NCBI GenBank assembly: GCA_017527945.1
Contig: JAFXPL010000132.1
Location: forward strand, 1-28,523
DNA length: 28,523 nt
Direction: 5' to 3'
Origin: Bacteroidales bacterium
Lineage (GTDB): Bacteria; Bacteroidota; Bacteroidia; Bacteroidales; WCHB1-69
Made by a program: the position numbers and the translations under genes. Each line of letters begins with the position of its first letter. Position 1 is the stretch's first letter. The notes beneath the pieces are model-generated. The model had not been told where the DNA came from and made no database searches. It saw only the letters and a program-made list of their open reading frames with translations. Below, one piece after another: positions 15,444 through 23,081 of this stretch.

Positions 15444-16598
15444 ATGATATACTTAGACAATTCCGCAACATCTTTCCCGAAACCTAATGAGGTTTACGAG
15501 TTCATGGATCATTTCTATCGTGTGCACGGCGTGAGCCCCGGACGCGCGGGCTACGATGCCGGCATCGAGACCGGCGAGGTGCTCACTGAAACCCGCCGTA
15601 TGCTCACCAAGCTCTTCAATGGCGGCACCGACGAGAAACGTCTGACGTTCAGCTATAACGCCACCGACTCTTTGAACATCCTGATCCAAGGCTTGGCTCA
15701 AAAGGGCAGCCATGTGATTACCACAATGCTGGAGCACAACTCCGTCCTTCGTCCGCTTTATCATCTTGAGAAAGAGGGGATTATAGAAGTCACCTACCTC
15801 CCGTTCGATGCGGCTGGCTACGTGCATCCCGAGCAGTTTGAGGAAGCCATCCGTCCCAACACGAAGATGGTGGTCTGCACGCAGTGCTCCAACGTCATCG
15901 GCACGGTGCAGCCCATCAAGGAAATCGGTGCGGTTTGCAAGAAACACGGCCTCACCTTCGTGGTCGATGGCAGCCAGGGCGCCGGCGCGGTGAAGATGGA
16001 CATGATTGACTACAATGTTGACGCGTACGCCTTCACGGGCCACAAGTGCCTGATGGGACCCACCGGCATCGGCGGCAGCTACGTGCGCGAAGGCGTGGAG
16101 GTGCGCCACACCCGCTTCGGCGGCACCGGCGTGAAGTCGGCCGTGCGCGACCACCTCGACGAATATCCCTACCGTTTGGAAGCTGGTACTATCAACATGT
16201 TGGGCATCAGCGGTTTGCACGCAGGTGTGAAGTGGATTACCGAGAAGGGCATCGAAAACATCCATGCCCAGGAAATGGCCCTGTGGAAACGCCTCCGCGA
16301 CGGCATCAAGGATGTGCCCGGTGTGATTATCTACTGCGCCACCTCCACGGAGAACCAGAACCCCGTGCTCTCCATCAACATCAAGGGATTCGAGGCCATG
16401 GACGTGGGCACCATGCTCGACGTTGACTACGACATCGCCTGCCGCACCGGCCTGCAGTGCGCCCCGCTGGTGCACGAAGGCCTCGGCACGATGAAAATCG
16501 ACGGCACCGTCCGCCTCAGCATCGGCGCCTTCAACACGGAAGCCGACATCGACGCCTGCATCAACGCCGTCAAGGAGATTGCCGCGCTGAAGAATTAA
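15444..16598 (+). CDS. Cysteine desulfurase family protein (class V aminotransferase, EGR-type)
   Basis: A 384-aa PLP enzyme of the NifS/SufS/CsdA fold. MIYLDNSATSFPKP is a typical N-terminus. The PLP lysine is Lys201 in FTGHKCLMGPTG, the cofactor-binding Asp/Gln are in VVDGSQGAGA (174-182), and the likely catalytic cysteine is Cys339 in RTGLQCAPLVHEGLGT. The C-terminal GTVRLSIGAFNTEADID matches the desulfurase subfamily often called am_tr_V_EGR. It probably releases sulfur (or selenium) from cysteine (or selenocysteine); the acceptor is not apparent, as no suf, isc, sel or tusA gene is nearby. The ATG at 15444 is used; a TTG three codons earlier is less likely. prmC follows on the same strand. 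Confidence 0.88.
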   Translation: MIYLDNSATSFPKPNEVYEFMDHFYRVHGVSPGRAGYDAGIETGEVLTETRRMLTKLFNGGTDEKRLTFSYNATDSLNILIQGLAQKGSHVITTMLEHNSVLRPLYHLEKEGIIEVTYLPFDAAGYVHPEQFEEAIRPNTKMVVCTQCSNVIGTVQPIKEIGAVCKKHGLTFVVDGSQGAGAVKMDMIDYNVDAYAFTGHKCLMGPTGIGGSYVREGVEVRHTRFGGTGVKSAVRDHLDEYPYRLEAGTINMLGISGLHAGVKWITEKGIENIHAQEMALWKRLRDGIKDVPGVIIYCATSTENQNPVLSINIKGFEAMDVGTMLDVDYDIACRTGLQCAPLVHEGLGTMKIDGTVRLSIGAFNTEADIDACINAVKEIAALKN

Positions 16599-16691
16599 CA
16601 GTGCGTTACCGTCATAAAAACTTGGGCAGGGAAAAGAGAAAGCTTGTAGTACGTGACGATTAAAGACTTACAAACCGAATTGTCCTGCTGA

Positions 16692-17504
16692 TTGCAGCCG
16701 CTTTACGATCCTCGTGAGGCGGCTGCAATTGCTTCTTTATATGTGCAGGCGCGTTTAGGATTGGAACGGTATGAACTGGTGTTGCGCAGAACCGAGCCCG
16801 TGCCCGAACGGCTCCTCCCTGTCTTTCGTTCCGACATGGAACGGATGGCGGAAGGCTGCCCGGTGCAATATATCCTCGGCGGGACGGAATTCTACGGACT
16901 TCCTTTCGAGGTCTCCCCGGCGGTGCTCATCCCGCGCCCGGAGACCGAGGAACTGGTGCAGATGGTGACGGAAAAGTGCAAGGGCAGGGGAGTGTCGCTT
17001 TGGGACGTGGGCACGGGCAGCGGCTGCATCGCCGTGTCGCTGGCCAAGATGCTGCCCGATGCGGCGGTCTTTGCCACCGACATCTCCGAAGAGGCCTTGG
17101 AAGTCGCCCGGAGGAACGCGGAACGCAACGGCGTCATGGTGGACTTCGCGTGCCACGACATGCGCGACATCGCCCATCTCCCCTTCGGAAACACCCGTTT
17201 CGACGTGCTGGTGAGCAACCCGCCCTACATCCCTATCGCTGACCGCCCATCGATGCACCGCAATGTGACGGGCTACGAGCCTGCAACCGCCCTCTTCGTT
17301 CCCGACGACGACAAACTCTGGTGCTATGCCGCCATTGCCCGCATCGGGCAGCGGGTGCTGAAACCCGGCGGGATGCTTTTCGTGGAAACCTACCACGACT
17401 TCCACACCGAATTGGTCGAAATGTTCCGCAAATCGGGCTTCTCAGACGTTCACAGCCTCCACGACCTCAACGGCCGCCCACGCTTCCTCACAGCGGTGGT
17501 TTAG
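16692..17504 (+). CDS. prmC: Peptide chain release factor N5-glutamine methyltransferase, N-terminus interrupted by TGA
   Basis: PrmC/HemK methylates the GGQ glutamine of release factors using SAM. The 270-aa frame shows the substrate loop PAVLIPRPETEEL (76-88), SAM motif WDVGTGSGCIAVS (104-116), TDIS (129-132), the catalytic NPPY (176-179) and a C-terminal KPGGMLFVETY (224-233). No normal start is available. The codon before the TTG at 16692 is TGA (16689-16691). Upstream in the same frame, GTG 16653 opens an MTIKDLQTELSC segment that looks like a genuine PrmC N-terminus and continues past the TGA into LQPLYDPREAAAI. The gene therefore either starts at TTG, is read through, or carries a nonsense mutation or sequencing error. 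The methyltransferase domain is complete, so product identity is secure. Confidence 0.88.
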   Translation: MQPLYDPREAAAIASLYVQARLGLERYELVLRRTEPVPERLLPVFRSDMERMAEGCPVQYILGGTEFYGLPFEVSPAVLIPRPETEELVQMVTEKCKGRGVSLWDVGTGSGCIAVSLAKMLPDAAVFATDISEEALEVARRNAERNGVMVDFACHDMRDIAHLPFGNTRFDVLVSNPPYIPIADRPSMHRNVTGYEPATALFVPDDDKLWCYAAIARIGQRVLKPGGMLFVETYHDFHTELVEMFRKSGFSDVHSLHDLNGRPRFLTAVV

Positions 17505-17520
17505 CTTTTGGCTGTTGGCA

Positions 17521-17565
17521 CTAAACTTCCTAAACCTCCTAAACTTCCTAAACTTCCTAAACTTC
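17521..17565. repeat. Five 9-bp units (GAAGTTTAG on minus) including the trxB stop
   Basis: On the minus strand the last 9 bases of trxB, GAAGTTTAG (Glu-Val-stop, 17557-17565), are followed by four more copies, one of them GAGGTTTAG. Each copy repeats the TAG in the trxB frame. The array looks like an iteration of the gene's own 3' end, with the same unit as at 5337-5381. Confidence 0.92.
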
Positions 17566-18498
17566 CATCAAGAACCGCGACGCCTCAATGCCGGCCATGC
17601 TGCCGGTGCCGGCGGCGATGACGGCCTGGCGGAAGACGGGATCCTGCACGTCGCCCGCGGCGAACACGCCCTCAATGTTGGTCTTCGTGCTGTCGGGCTT
17701 CGTGACGATGTAGCCTTGCTCGTTCATATCCAATTGTCCCACAAAGAGTTCGGTGGTCGGCACCACGCCGATGGCCTCGAACACGCCATCGACCTCCAGG
17801 GTGCGCTCCTCGCCGCTCTGCGCGTGTTTCACCTTCAGCCCCGTCACCTTCTTGATGAAACCCTTCTGCTCGCCAGTGATTTCCACGGGCACGTGGCTCC
17901 ACACCACCTCGATGTTCGGGGTGTTGAGCACGCTCTTCTGCAGGGCCATGGTGCCCCGGAACTGGTCGCGGCGGTGCACGATATAGACCTTCGTGCAGAG
18001 CTGCGACAGGTAGAGGGCGTCCTCCAAGGCCGTGTCGCCGCCGCCGATCACCACGGTGGTCTTGCCGCGGAAGAAGTTGCCGTCGCAGGTGGCGCAGGTG
18101 GAGACGCCGAAGCCGCGGAACTCCTCCTCGCCGGGCAGGTGCAGCCAGCGCGCGCTCGCGCCCGTGGCCACAATCACGGTCTCGGCCACCACTTCCTCGC
18201 CGTCATCCAACAGGCAGTGGAACGGACGGCTGCTGAAATCGACCTTCGTCACGCTCTTGGGCTGCATCTCCACGCCGAGCTTCAGCGCCTGCTCGCGCAG
18301 CTTGTCCATGATGACCGGGCCGCCCGCGCCGCCCGGGAACCCCGGGAAGTTCTCCACTTCGTTGGTGATGGTCAGTTGGCCGCCCTGCTGCATGCCCTCA
18401 ATCAGAAGAGGCTTCAGGTCGGCACGCGCCGTATATACGCCGGCCATGTAGCCCGCAGGACCCGAACCGATGATAAGGCATTTCACGTTTCTTGACAT
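17557..18498 (-). CDS. trxB: Thioredoxin-disulfide reductase
   Basis: A 313-aa cytoplasmic flavoprotein that passes electrons from NADPH to thioredoxin. FAD-binding GSGPAG is at 11-16, the redox-active CATC at 135-138 lies within GVSTCATCDGNFF, NADPH-binding GGGDTA is at 152-157 followed by HRRDQFR (175-181), and the C-terminal FAD motif is VFAAGDVQD. Length and motif order are typical of bacterial low-molecular-weight TrxR. The ATG at 18498 is preceded by a -7-like box at 18553-18560. It is convergent with prmC, and the 3' ends are separated only by one TTTGGCTGTTGGC element and the 9-bp array. Confidence 0.97.
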   Translation of the reverse strand: MSRNVKCLIIGSGPAGYMAGVYTARADLKPLLIEGMQQGGQLTITNEVENFPGFPGGAGGPVIMDKLREQALKLGVEMQPKSVTKVDFSSRPFHCLLDDGEEVVAETVIVATGASARWLHLPGEEEFRGFGVSTCATCDGNFFRGKTTVVIGGGDTALEDALYLSQLCTKVYIVHRRDQFRGTMALQKSVLNTPNIEVVWSHVPVEITGEQKGFIKKVTGLKVKHAQSGEERTLEVDGVFEAIGVVPTTELFVGQLDMNEQGYIVTKPDSTKTNIEGVFAAGDVQDPVFRQAVIAAGTGSMAGIEASRFLMEV

Positions 18499-18552
18499 AT
18501 CTTTCTGTTTTTTAATGTTTTATGTAACTGTTTCAGACTTATTTTGTCAACG

Positions 18553-18560
18553 CGAAAATA
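18553..18560 (-). promoter_or_regulatory. -7-like box (TATTTTCG) for trxB
   Basis: The minus-strand TATTTTCG has one mismatch to TAnnTTTG and lies about 55 bp before the trxB ATG. No properly spaced -33 TTTG was found. The region just upstream is occupied by the heptamer array. Confidence 0.4.
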
Positions 18561-18571
18561 CACTTTTTTGG

Positions 18572-18645
18572 GTTTCAAGTTTCAGGATTCAGAATTCAAG
18601 TTTTAACCACCTGAACTTGAAACTTGAAACTTGAAACTTGAACCT
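18572..18645. repeat. AACTTGA heptamer array with inverted partner
   Basis: Four tandem AACTTGA units (about 18613-18641) lie just downstream of the stop of the minus-strand WG-repeat gene. About 30 bp away the opposite orientation appears as GTTTCAAGTTTCAGG (18572-18586), nearly the reverse complement of the CCTGAACTTGAAAC end of the array. The transcript could fold into a long stem. The same heptamer is seen at 1-17 and once near 1224. Confidence 0.75.
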
Positions 18646-18652
18646 GAATCTA

Positions 18653-19705
18653 TTACTTAGAAACCGTGGACAGCACTCTTCCTTTCTGGTCAATGATCAC
18701 GATGGAGGTCCAGTCCTGCAGCCGTGCCTTGAACAAGGTGGGAGTGAGGCTGGAGATATCGGTGTAGATAGGCGGGGTGATGATGGTGCCTTTGCTGTCA
18801 ATCAGGCCGGAGTAGGACCCGACACGATATTCGTAATAATCGTTGTTCTTCGCGCTCCCCACTTTGGGTTCCCCAGTCTGCGCATCGGTGTACTTCACGT
18901 CGTAGTAGATGTCATAGATATCGTCAATGATCCCCTCTTGCAGAACATTCCCTTCGAAGTCAACCTGTTTCTTGAAATCCCCGTCATTATAGACAATGGC
19001 ATAGTCTTTGGCCAGTTCGATATGGTCGTAACGCGGCTTGATGGCCCAACGTCCCTTTTTGTCGATAACACCGATCCGGTTCGACGAATCCGCCACCACG
19101 CAGTACCCGTTGTGGAAAACGAAGTCGGAGAGCGGATTGCCACGATAAGAGTATCTGAAGTTAATGGCGACTTCACCGTTCGTGTTCACGAAACCGATGT
19201 AACCGTCCTTCTCCACGGCGGCCAGGCCTTCCGAGAATATCCACGCCCGCGTGTAGGTGTTGGGCTCCACGATAATCCTGTTCGTCACGATGTTGCAGTA
19301 TCCCCGTTTCCCGTTCTTCGCGAACAGGACAATCGGATCCTCATCGCTTTCTCCGCAGTAGTGACACCAGTCGATGTCCTTGACGATGACCTCCCGGCTG
19401 TCCGGGTTGACGATGTTGCTGACACCGCTTGAGTAGGAGACATAGCCGTACGAGGGCTCGTCCCCGTATTCATAGCCGTATTCGCAGTCATCCTCCTGGT
19501 GGCGCGACTTGAAGAAGTGCCACGCCGAAATGCCCACCACTGCGGCGACCATCAAAAAGATGATGACCCGTCCCAGATGGTTTTTCTTCTGCGGCTGTTG
19601 TTCGGCATTCGTTGCCGACACGCCGTCCTTTTGAGTTTCCTGCCGTTGCGGTTCCGCTGCGTTGGTCTCATTGATTTGTTTTTTGATTTCCTCTGTCTTT
19701 TCCAT
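18653..19705 (-). CDS. WG-repeat membrane protein
   Basis: A 350-aa protein with a 40-residue polar N-terminus rich in Glu and Gln, one membrane helix at about 45-64 (LGRVIIFLMVAAVVGISAW) and an extracytoplasmic C-terminal domain. From about 125 on, WG-type repeats are visible: NGKRGYCNIVTNRIIVEP, DGYIGFVNTNGEVAINFRY, NRIGVIDKKGRWAIKPRYD and a late copy SYSGLIDSKGTIITPPIY. Such repeats form beta-propeller-like or binding modules of mostly unknown role. A Tyr/Gly-rich stretch (EYGYEYGDEPSYGY) and a CHYC pair follow the helix. The ATG at 19705 was chosen; an upstream in-frame extension to 19786 overlaps the promoter. Topology and repeat class are well supported; function is not. Confidence 0.8.
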   Translation of the reverse strand: MEKTEEIKKQINETNAAEPQRQETQKDGVSATNAEQQPQKKNHLGRVIIFLMVAAVVGISAWHFFKSRHQEDDCEYGYEYGDEPSYGYVSYSSGVSNIVNPDSREVIVKDIDWCHYCGESDEDPIVLFAKNGKRGYCNIVTNRIIVEPNTYTRAWIFSEGLAAVEKDGYIGFVNTNGEVAINFRYSYRGNPLSDFVFHNGYCVVADSSNRIGVIDKKGRWAIKPRYDHIELAKDYAIVYNDGDFKKQVDFEGNVLQEGIIDDIYDIYYDVKYTDAQTGEPKVGSAKNNDYYEYRVGSYSGLIDSKGTIITPPIYTDISSLTPTLFKARLQDWTSIVIIDQKGRVLSTVSK

Positions 19706-19767
19706 AGTGGTAATGATTTGAACTGTTTGTTTTGAAAAAAAAGGCTCTTTCCCAATGAAAGCGGCGG

Positions 19768-19775
19768 CAAAAATA
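19768..19775 (-). promoter_or_regulatory. -7 box (TATTTTTG) for the WG-repeat gene
   Basis: The minus-strand TATTTTTGCCGCC matches TAnnTTTG and the flanking GCCG seen at other promoters here. It lies about 63 bp upstream of the ATG at 19705. Confidence 0.55.
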
Positions 19776-19969
19776 TATATTGCCAAAACACCGAGTTATG
19801 GTCCAACAGGGGAAATGTACGAGATGCGGGGGGTACTGTATGAAATGGCTTGACGAGGTGCAAATCCGCGGATGTCGCCAAAAAAAGAATCATCCAACGA
19901 CTTTCTCTCCTGGCAATCTGTAGTCTGGGAATCCTATAACCACGCGACCTACTAACCCAATAAAAATTG

Positions 19970-19977
19970 TATCTTTG
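19970..19977 (+). promoter_or_regulatory. -7 box (TATCTTTG) for pgi
   Basis: A perfect TAnnTTTG followed by CCG, 42 bp before the ATG at 20020. The identical 11-mer TATCTTTGCCG occurs before the sugar kinase gene at 25694. Confidence 0.65.
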
Positions 19978-20019
19978 CCGTCTCAAAACAGAGTCAGAAA
20001 AAACATAAAATCAATCATT

Positions 20020-21324
20020 ATGAATATCCGGTTTTCCAATCAAGACGCATTGTTTTTTGTAGAAAAACAAATTGCCAATCCCCGCAAGGCCGACGCACAG
20101 GCCGCGCTCCAGACCACGTTGAACCGCACCGGCCGAGGCAGTGATTTCCTCGGCTGGGTCACGCTTCCCAACGACGTGACGGAAGCCGACATCGCCCGCA
20201 TCGAGGAATGCGCCGCCCGCCTGGCGGCCAAGTCGGAGGTCGCGGTGGTGGTCGGCATCGGCGGCTCCTACCTCGGCGCCCGCGCCGTCATCGAGGCCCT
20301 GCAGCACTCCTTCGCCCCCTACGTGGACACAAAGCACCCGCACATCCTCTACGCCGGCAACAACATCAGCGAAGACTATCTCCACGACCTGCTGGATGTC
20401 CTCGACCGCAAGGACTACTCCGTGGTGGTGATTTCCAAGTCTGGCACGACCACCGAGCCGGCTCTCGCTTTCCGCATCCTCAAGGAGCACTGCGAGAAAA
20501 AGTACGGGATCGAGGACGCCCGCCAGCGCATCGTGGCCGTCACCGACAAGGCCCGCGGCGCCCTGAAGACCCTCGCCGACAAGGAAGGCTATCCCACCTT
20601 CGTGATTCCCGATGACGTGGGCGGCCGCTACTCCGTGCTCACTCCCGTGGGGCTGCTACCCATCGCCATGGCCGGCTTCAACATCCGCCAGCTGCTGCAA
20701 GGCGCGAAGGACATGCAGGCATTCGTGGCCGAGCACCCGACCTACGACGAGAACCCCGTCCTGCAATACGCGTTGATTCGCAACTTGCTGTATGAAAATG
20801 GGTTGAAAGTCGAGCTGGTGGCCTCTTTCGAGCCGCAACTCTTCTACTTCATCGAATGGTTCAAGCAACTTTTCGGCGAGAGCGAAGGCAAGGAACACAA
20901 AGGCATCTTCCCCGCCGGCGCCATCTTCTCCACCGACCTGCACTCCCTCGGCCAGTACATCCAGGAGGGCACACGCCAGATGTTCGAGACTATGCTCGCC
21001 GTGGAGAAGTCCCACCATCACGTGAACATCCCCGAGGATGCCGAAAACCTCGATAACCTCAACTACCTGCAGCACCGCACGATCCACGAAATCAACCAGA
21101 TAGCTCGCAAAGGCACGCTGCTCGCCCATGTCGATGGCCAGGTCCCGAACCTCTGCGTCTCCATCCCCGAAATCAACGAATACCACCTCGGCGAACTGAT
21201 TTACTTCTTCGAAATGAGCTGTGCGGTAAGCGGTTACATGCTCGGCGTGAACCCGTTCGACCAACCCGGCGTGGAAGCGTATAAGAAAAATATGTTCCGC
21301 CTGCTCGGAAAACCCGGCGTGTAA
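20020..21324 (+). CDS. pgi: Glucose-6-phosphate isomerase
   Basis: A 434-aa cytoplasmic enzyme interconverting glucose-6-phosphate and fructose-6-phosphate. Family motifs include VVGIGGSYLGARAV (77-90), the phosphate-binding SKSGTTTE (139-146), the DDVGGRYSVLTPVG signature (198-211) and the downstream QYIQEGTRQMFET. The length matches the short bacterial form (about 430-450 aa). The ATG at 20020 is supported by homologous N-terminal spacing; an upstream in-frame TTG overlaps the -7 box. Codon use is strongly C-ending, as expected for a highly expressed gene. A long heptamer array begins within 30 bp of its TAA stop. Confidence 0.96.
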   Translation: MNIRFSNQDALFFVEKQIANPRKADAQAALQTTLNRTGRGSDFLGWVTLPNDVTEADIARIEECAARLAAKSEVAVVVGIGGSYLGARAVIEALQHSFAPYVDTKHPHILYAGNNISEDYLHDLLDVLDRKDYSVVVISKSGTTTEPALAFRILKEHCEKKYGIEDARQRIVAVTDKARGALKTLADKEGYPTFVIPDDVGGRYSVLTPVGLLPIAMAGFNIRQLLQGAKDMQAFVAEHPTYDENPVLQYALIRNLLYENGLKVELVASFEPQLFYFIEWFKQLFGESEGKEHKGIFPAGAIFSTDLHSLGQYIQEGTRQMFETMLAVEKSHHHVNIPEDAENLDNLNYLQHRTIHEINQIARKGTLLAHVDGQVPNLCVSIPEINEYHLGELIYFFEMSCAVSGYMLGVNPFDQPGVEAYKKNMFRLLGKPGV

Positions 21325-21331
21325 TTGACCT

Positions 21332-21526
21332 TTGGCTATTGGCTATTAGCCTTTAGCCAACAGCTAACAGCCAACAGCTAACAGCCAATAGCCAACAGCT
21401 AACAGCTAACAGCCAACAGCTAACAGCCAACAGCTAACAGCCAACAGCTAACAGCCAACAGCTAACAGCTAACAGCTAACAGCTAACAGCTAACAGCCAA
21501 CAGCTAACAGCTAACAGCTAACAGCC
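21332..21526. repeat. CAGCTAA/CAGCCAA heptamer array with a 13-bp inverted repeat
   Basis: From 21361 there are 23 gap-free 7-bp units of the form (C/T)AGC(C/T)AA, ending in a partial unit at 21526. Before them the opposite orientation occurs: 21332-21344 (TTGGCTATTGGCT) is the exact reverse complement of 21383-21395. The units carry TAA in a 7-bp period and so place stops in all three plus-strand frames. A single antisense-oriented copy (TTTGGCTGTTGGC) lies after the prmC stop near 17507-17519. Confidence 0.92.
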
Positions 21527-21583
21527 TTTTCGTATGAAAAAAATAGTTTGAAGTATCAAAAGTAAGAACGAAACAACAAACAG

Positions 21584-23056
21584 GTGCAGACCTTCATATT
21601 CACTTTTTTCGCCCTCTATGTGGTGATGCTGTTCGTGATCACGGGGATTACCTCCCGCAAGACGGACAAAATGAGTTATTTTACCGGCAACCGTAAGTCA
21701 CCCTGGTTTGTGGTGGCTTACGGCATGATCGGCAGTTCGCTGTCGGGCGTGACCTTCATGTCGGTGCCTGGCGATGTCTATACTACCCAGTTCACCTACT
21801 TGGGGGTCGTGTTCGGCTACATTCTCGGCTACATCGTCATCGGGCTGCTGCTGCTGCCGCTCTACTACCGGCTCAACGTGACCTCCATCTACGAGTATCT
21901 CGGCAAGCGGATCGGACCGGAGGCGCACAAGACGGGTGCGCTGTTTTTCTTTCTGTCGCGGTTGCTCGGCTCGGCACTGCGTATGTATCTGGTTATCTTT
22001 GTCTTGCAGATTTTCGTCTTCGATGGATGGAACATCCCGATCTGGGCAACGGCCATCGTGATGATTGCCATCATCCTGCTCTACACGTTCCGCGGCGGCA
22101 TCAAGACCGTGGTGTGGACGGACATGCTGCAGACCACCTTTCTCATTGGCGCACTGATTATTACGATTGTGGTGATTATGCGCAACATGGGCGGCTCGTT
22201 CAGCGACATCTGGGCGCAGATGGCCACGGTGGGCAAGGACGGCACCGACTGCCGCACAATCCTCAACACCGACTGGCGCAACAACAGTTATTTCCTGAAG
22301 CAGGTGTTCGGCGGCATGTTCATCACCATCGCCCTGACGGGCCTGGACCAGGACATGATGCAGAAGAACCTCTCTTGCAGGACGTTGCGAGAGTCGCAGC
22401 GAAACATGTTCTCGTTTACCTGCATTCTGGTGGTGGTCAACCTGCTGTTTCTGCTGTTGGGCGGCATGTTGCTGGTGTTTGCGCAGCATAACGGGGTGGA
22501 TGTCAGTCAGTTCCCGACCGACCGCATCTATCCGGAGATTGCGTTCAACTATTTAGGCAAGGTGGGGGCGTTGGTCTTTGTCTTCGGCCTTATCTCCGCC
22601 GGTTTTTCCAGCGCGGACGGCACTTTCACGGCGCTCACGACCACGGTCTGCTACGACCTGCTCGACATCGAGAAGCGTTTCCCGACGGAGCAGCAGCAGA
22701 TTCGGGTTCGCCGCATCGTGCATTTGGTCATCTCCACGCTCTTTTTGATGGTCATCCTGATTGTGGCCAATCACCACAACGACGCGCTCATCCGCATCAT
22801 CTTCATGGTGGCCTCCTACACCTACGGACCGATTCTCGGCTTGTTCGCGTTCGGCATGTTCACCAAACGGGAAATTCCGCAGTCGCGCCGCTGGCTGGTG
22901 CCGGTTCTCTCTCTTGCAATCCCGGCCTTCTGCTACGTCTTGGCGACGCATTCCCAACAGTGGCTCTTCGGCTACAAGTTCGGCTATGAGCTGCTGATTG
23001 TCAACGGGTTACTGGTGTTTGGGGCATTGGTCGCAGTGAGTCGGAAAGAAAGGTAG
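21584..23056 (+). CDS. Sodium:solute symporter family transporter
   Basis: A 490-aa inner-membrane protein of the SSS family, which couples Na+ entry to uptake of a sugar, amino acid, vitamin or anion. About 13 hydrophobic helices are visible. Typical features are the early loop TSRKTDKMSYFTGNRKSPWF, the GMIGSSLSGVTFMSVPG helix break (47-63), the TFRGGIKTVVWTDMLQT segment and GLISAGFSSADGTFTALTTT, which contains serines near the expected sodium site. The substrate cannot be deduced. The start is GTG 21584; no upstream ATG is available. It lies downstream of pgi but is separated from it by 259 bp of repeat array, so shared transcription is uncertain. Confidence 0.9.
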   Translation: MQTFIFTFFALYVVMLFVITGITSRKTDKMSYFTGNRKSPWFVVAYGMIGSSLSGVTFMSVPGDVYTTQFTYLGVVFGYILGYIVIGLLLLPLYYRLNVTSIYEYLGKRIGPEAHKTGALFFFLSRLLGSALRMYLVIFVLQIFVFDGWNIPIWATAIVMIAIILLYTFRGGIKTVVWTDMLQTTFLIGALIITIVVIMRNMGGSFSDIWAQMATVGKDGTDCRTILNTDWRNNSYFLKQVFGGMFITIALTGLDQDMMQKNLSCRTLRESQRNMFSFTCILVVVNLLFLLLGGMLLVFAQHNGVDVSQFPTDRIYPEIAFNYLGKVGALVFVFGLISAGFSSADGTFTALTTTVCYDLLDIEKRFPTEQQQIRVRRIVHLVISTLFLMVILIVANHHNDALIRIIFMVASYTYGPILGLFAFGMFTKREIPQSRRWLVPVLSLAIPAFCYVLATHSQQWLFGYKFGYELLIVNGLLVFGALVAVSRKER

Positions 23057-23081
23057 AGTCATAGGTTGAATTCTGTTTCCT

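Larger units (their letters stand above)
19706..20019. other. Divergent intergenic region of 314 bp, no gene seen
   Basis: The region separates the WG-repeat gene (minus) from pgi (plus). It holds one -7 box on each strand (19768-19775 and 19970-19977). Between them, about 19800-19960 shows no start codon with a credible reading frame, no tRNA-like arms, no tandem array and no obvious terminator. I cannot assign a function to this middle part. Confidence 0.6.

Noticed and set aside
15453..16475. A 340-codon minus-strand frame opposite the cysteine desulfurase
   Set aside because: It has shadow-type composition (Val-His-Ala rich) with no promoter or motif, and it overlaps a clear PLP enzyme completely.
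16689..16691. The prmC in-frame TGA as a selenocysteine codon
   Set aside because: PrmC has no catalytic residue at its N-terminus, no SECIS-like stem was recognised just downstream, and no selenium genes are in the window.
17515..18495. A long plus-strand open frame opposite trxB (326 codons)
   Set aside because: It is the shadow of a GC-rich coding strand. Its translation is His/Ala/Arg-rich without recognisable motifs, and it begins inside the 9-bp repeat (LNFLNLLNFLNF). trxB on the other strand is certain.
21355..21526. Possible CRISPR array
   Set aside because: The 7-bp units are directly tandem with no unique spacers, and no cas gene is nearby.
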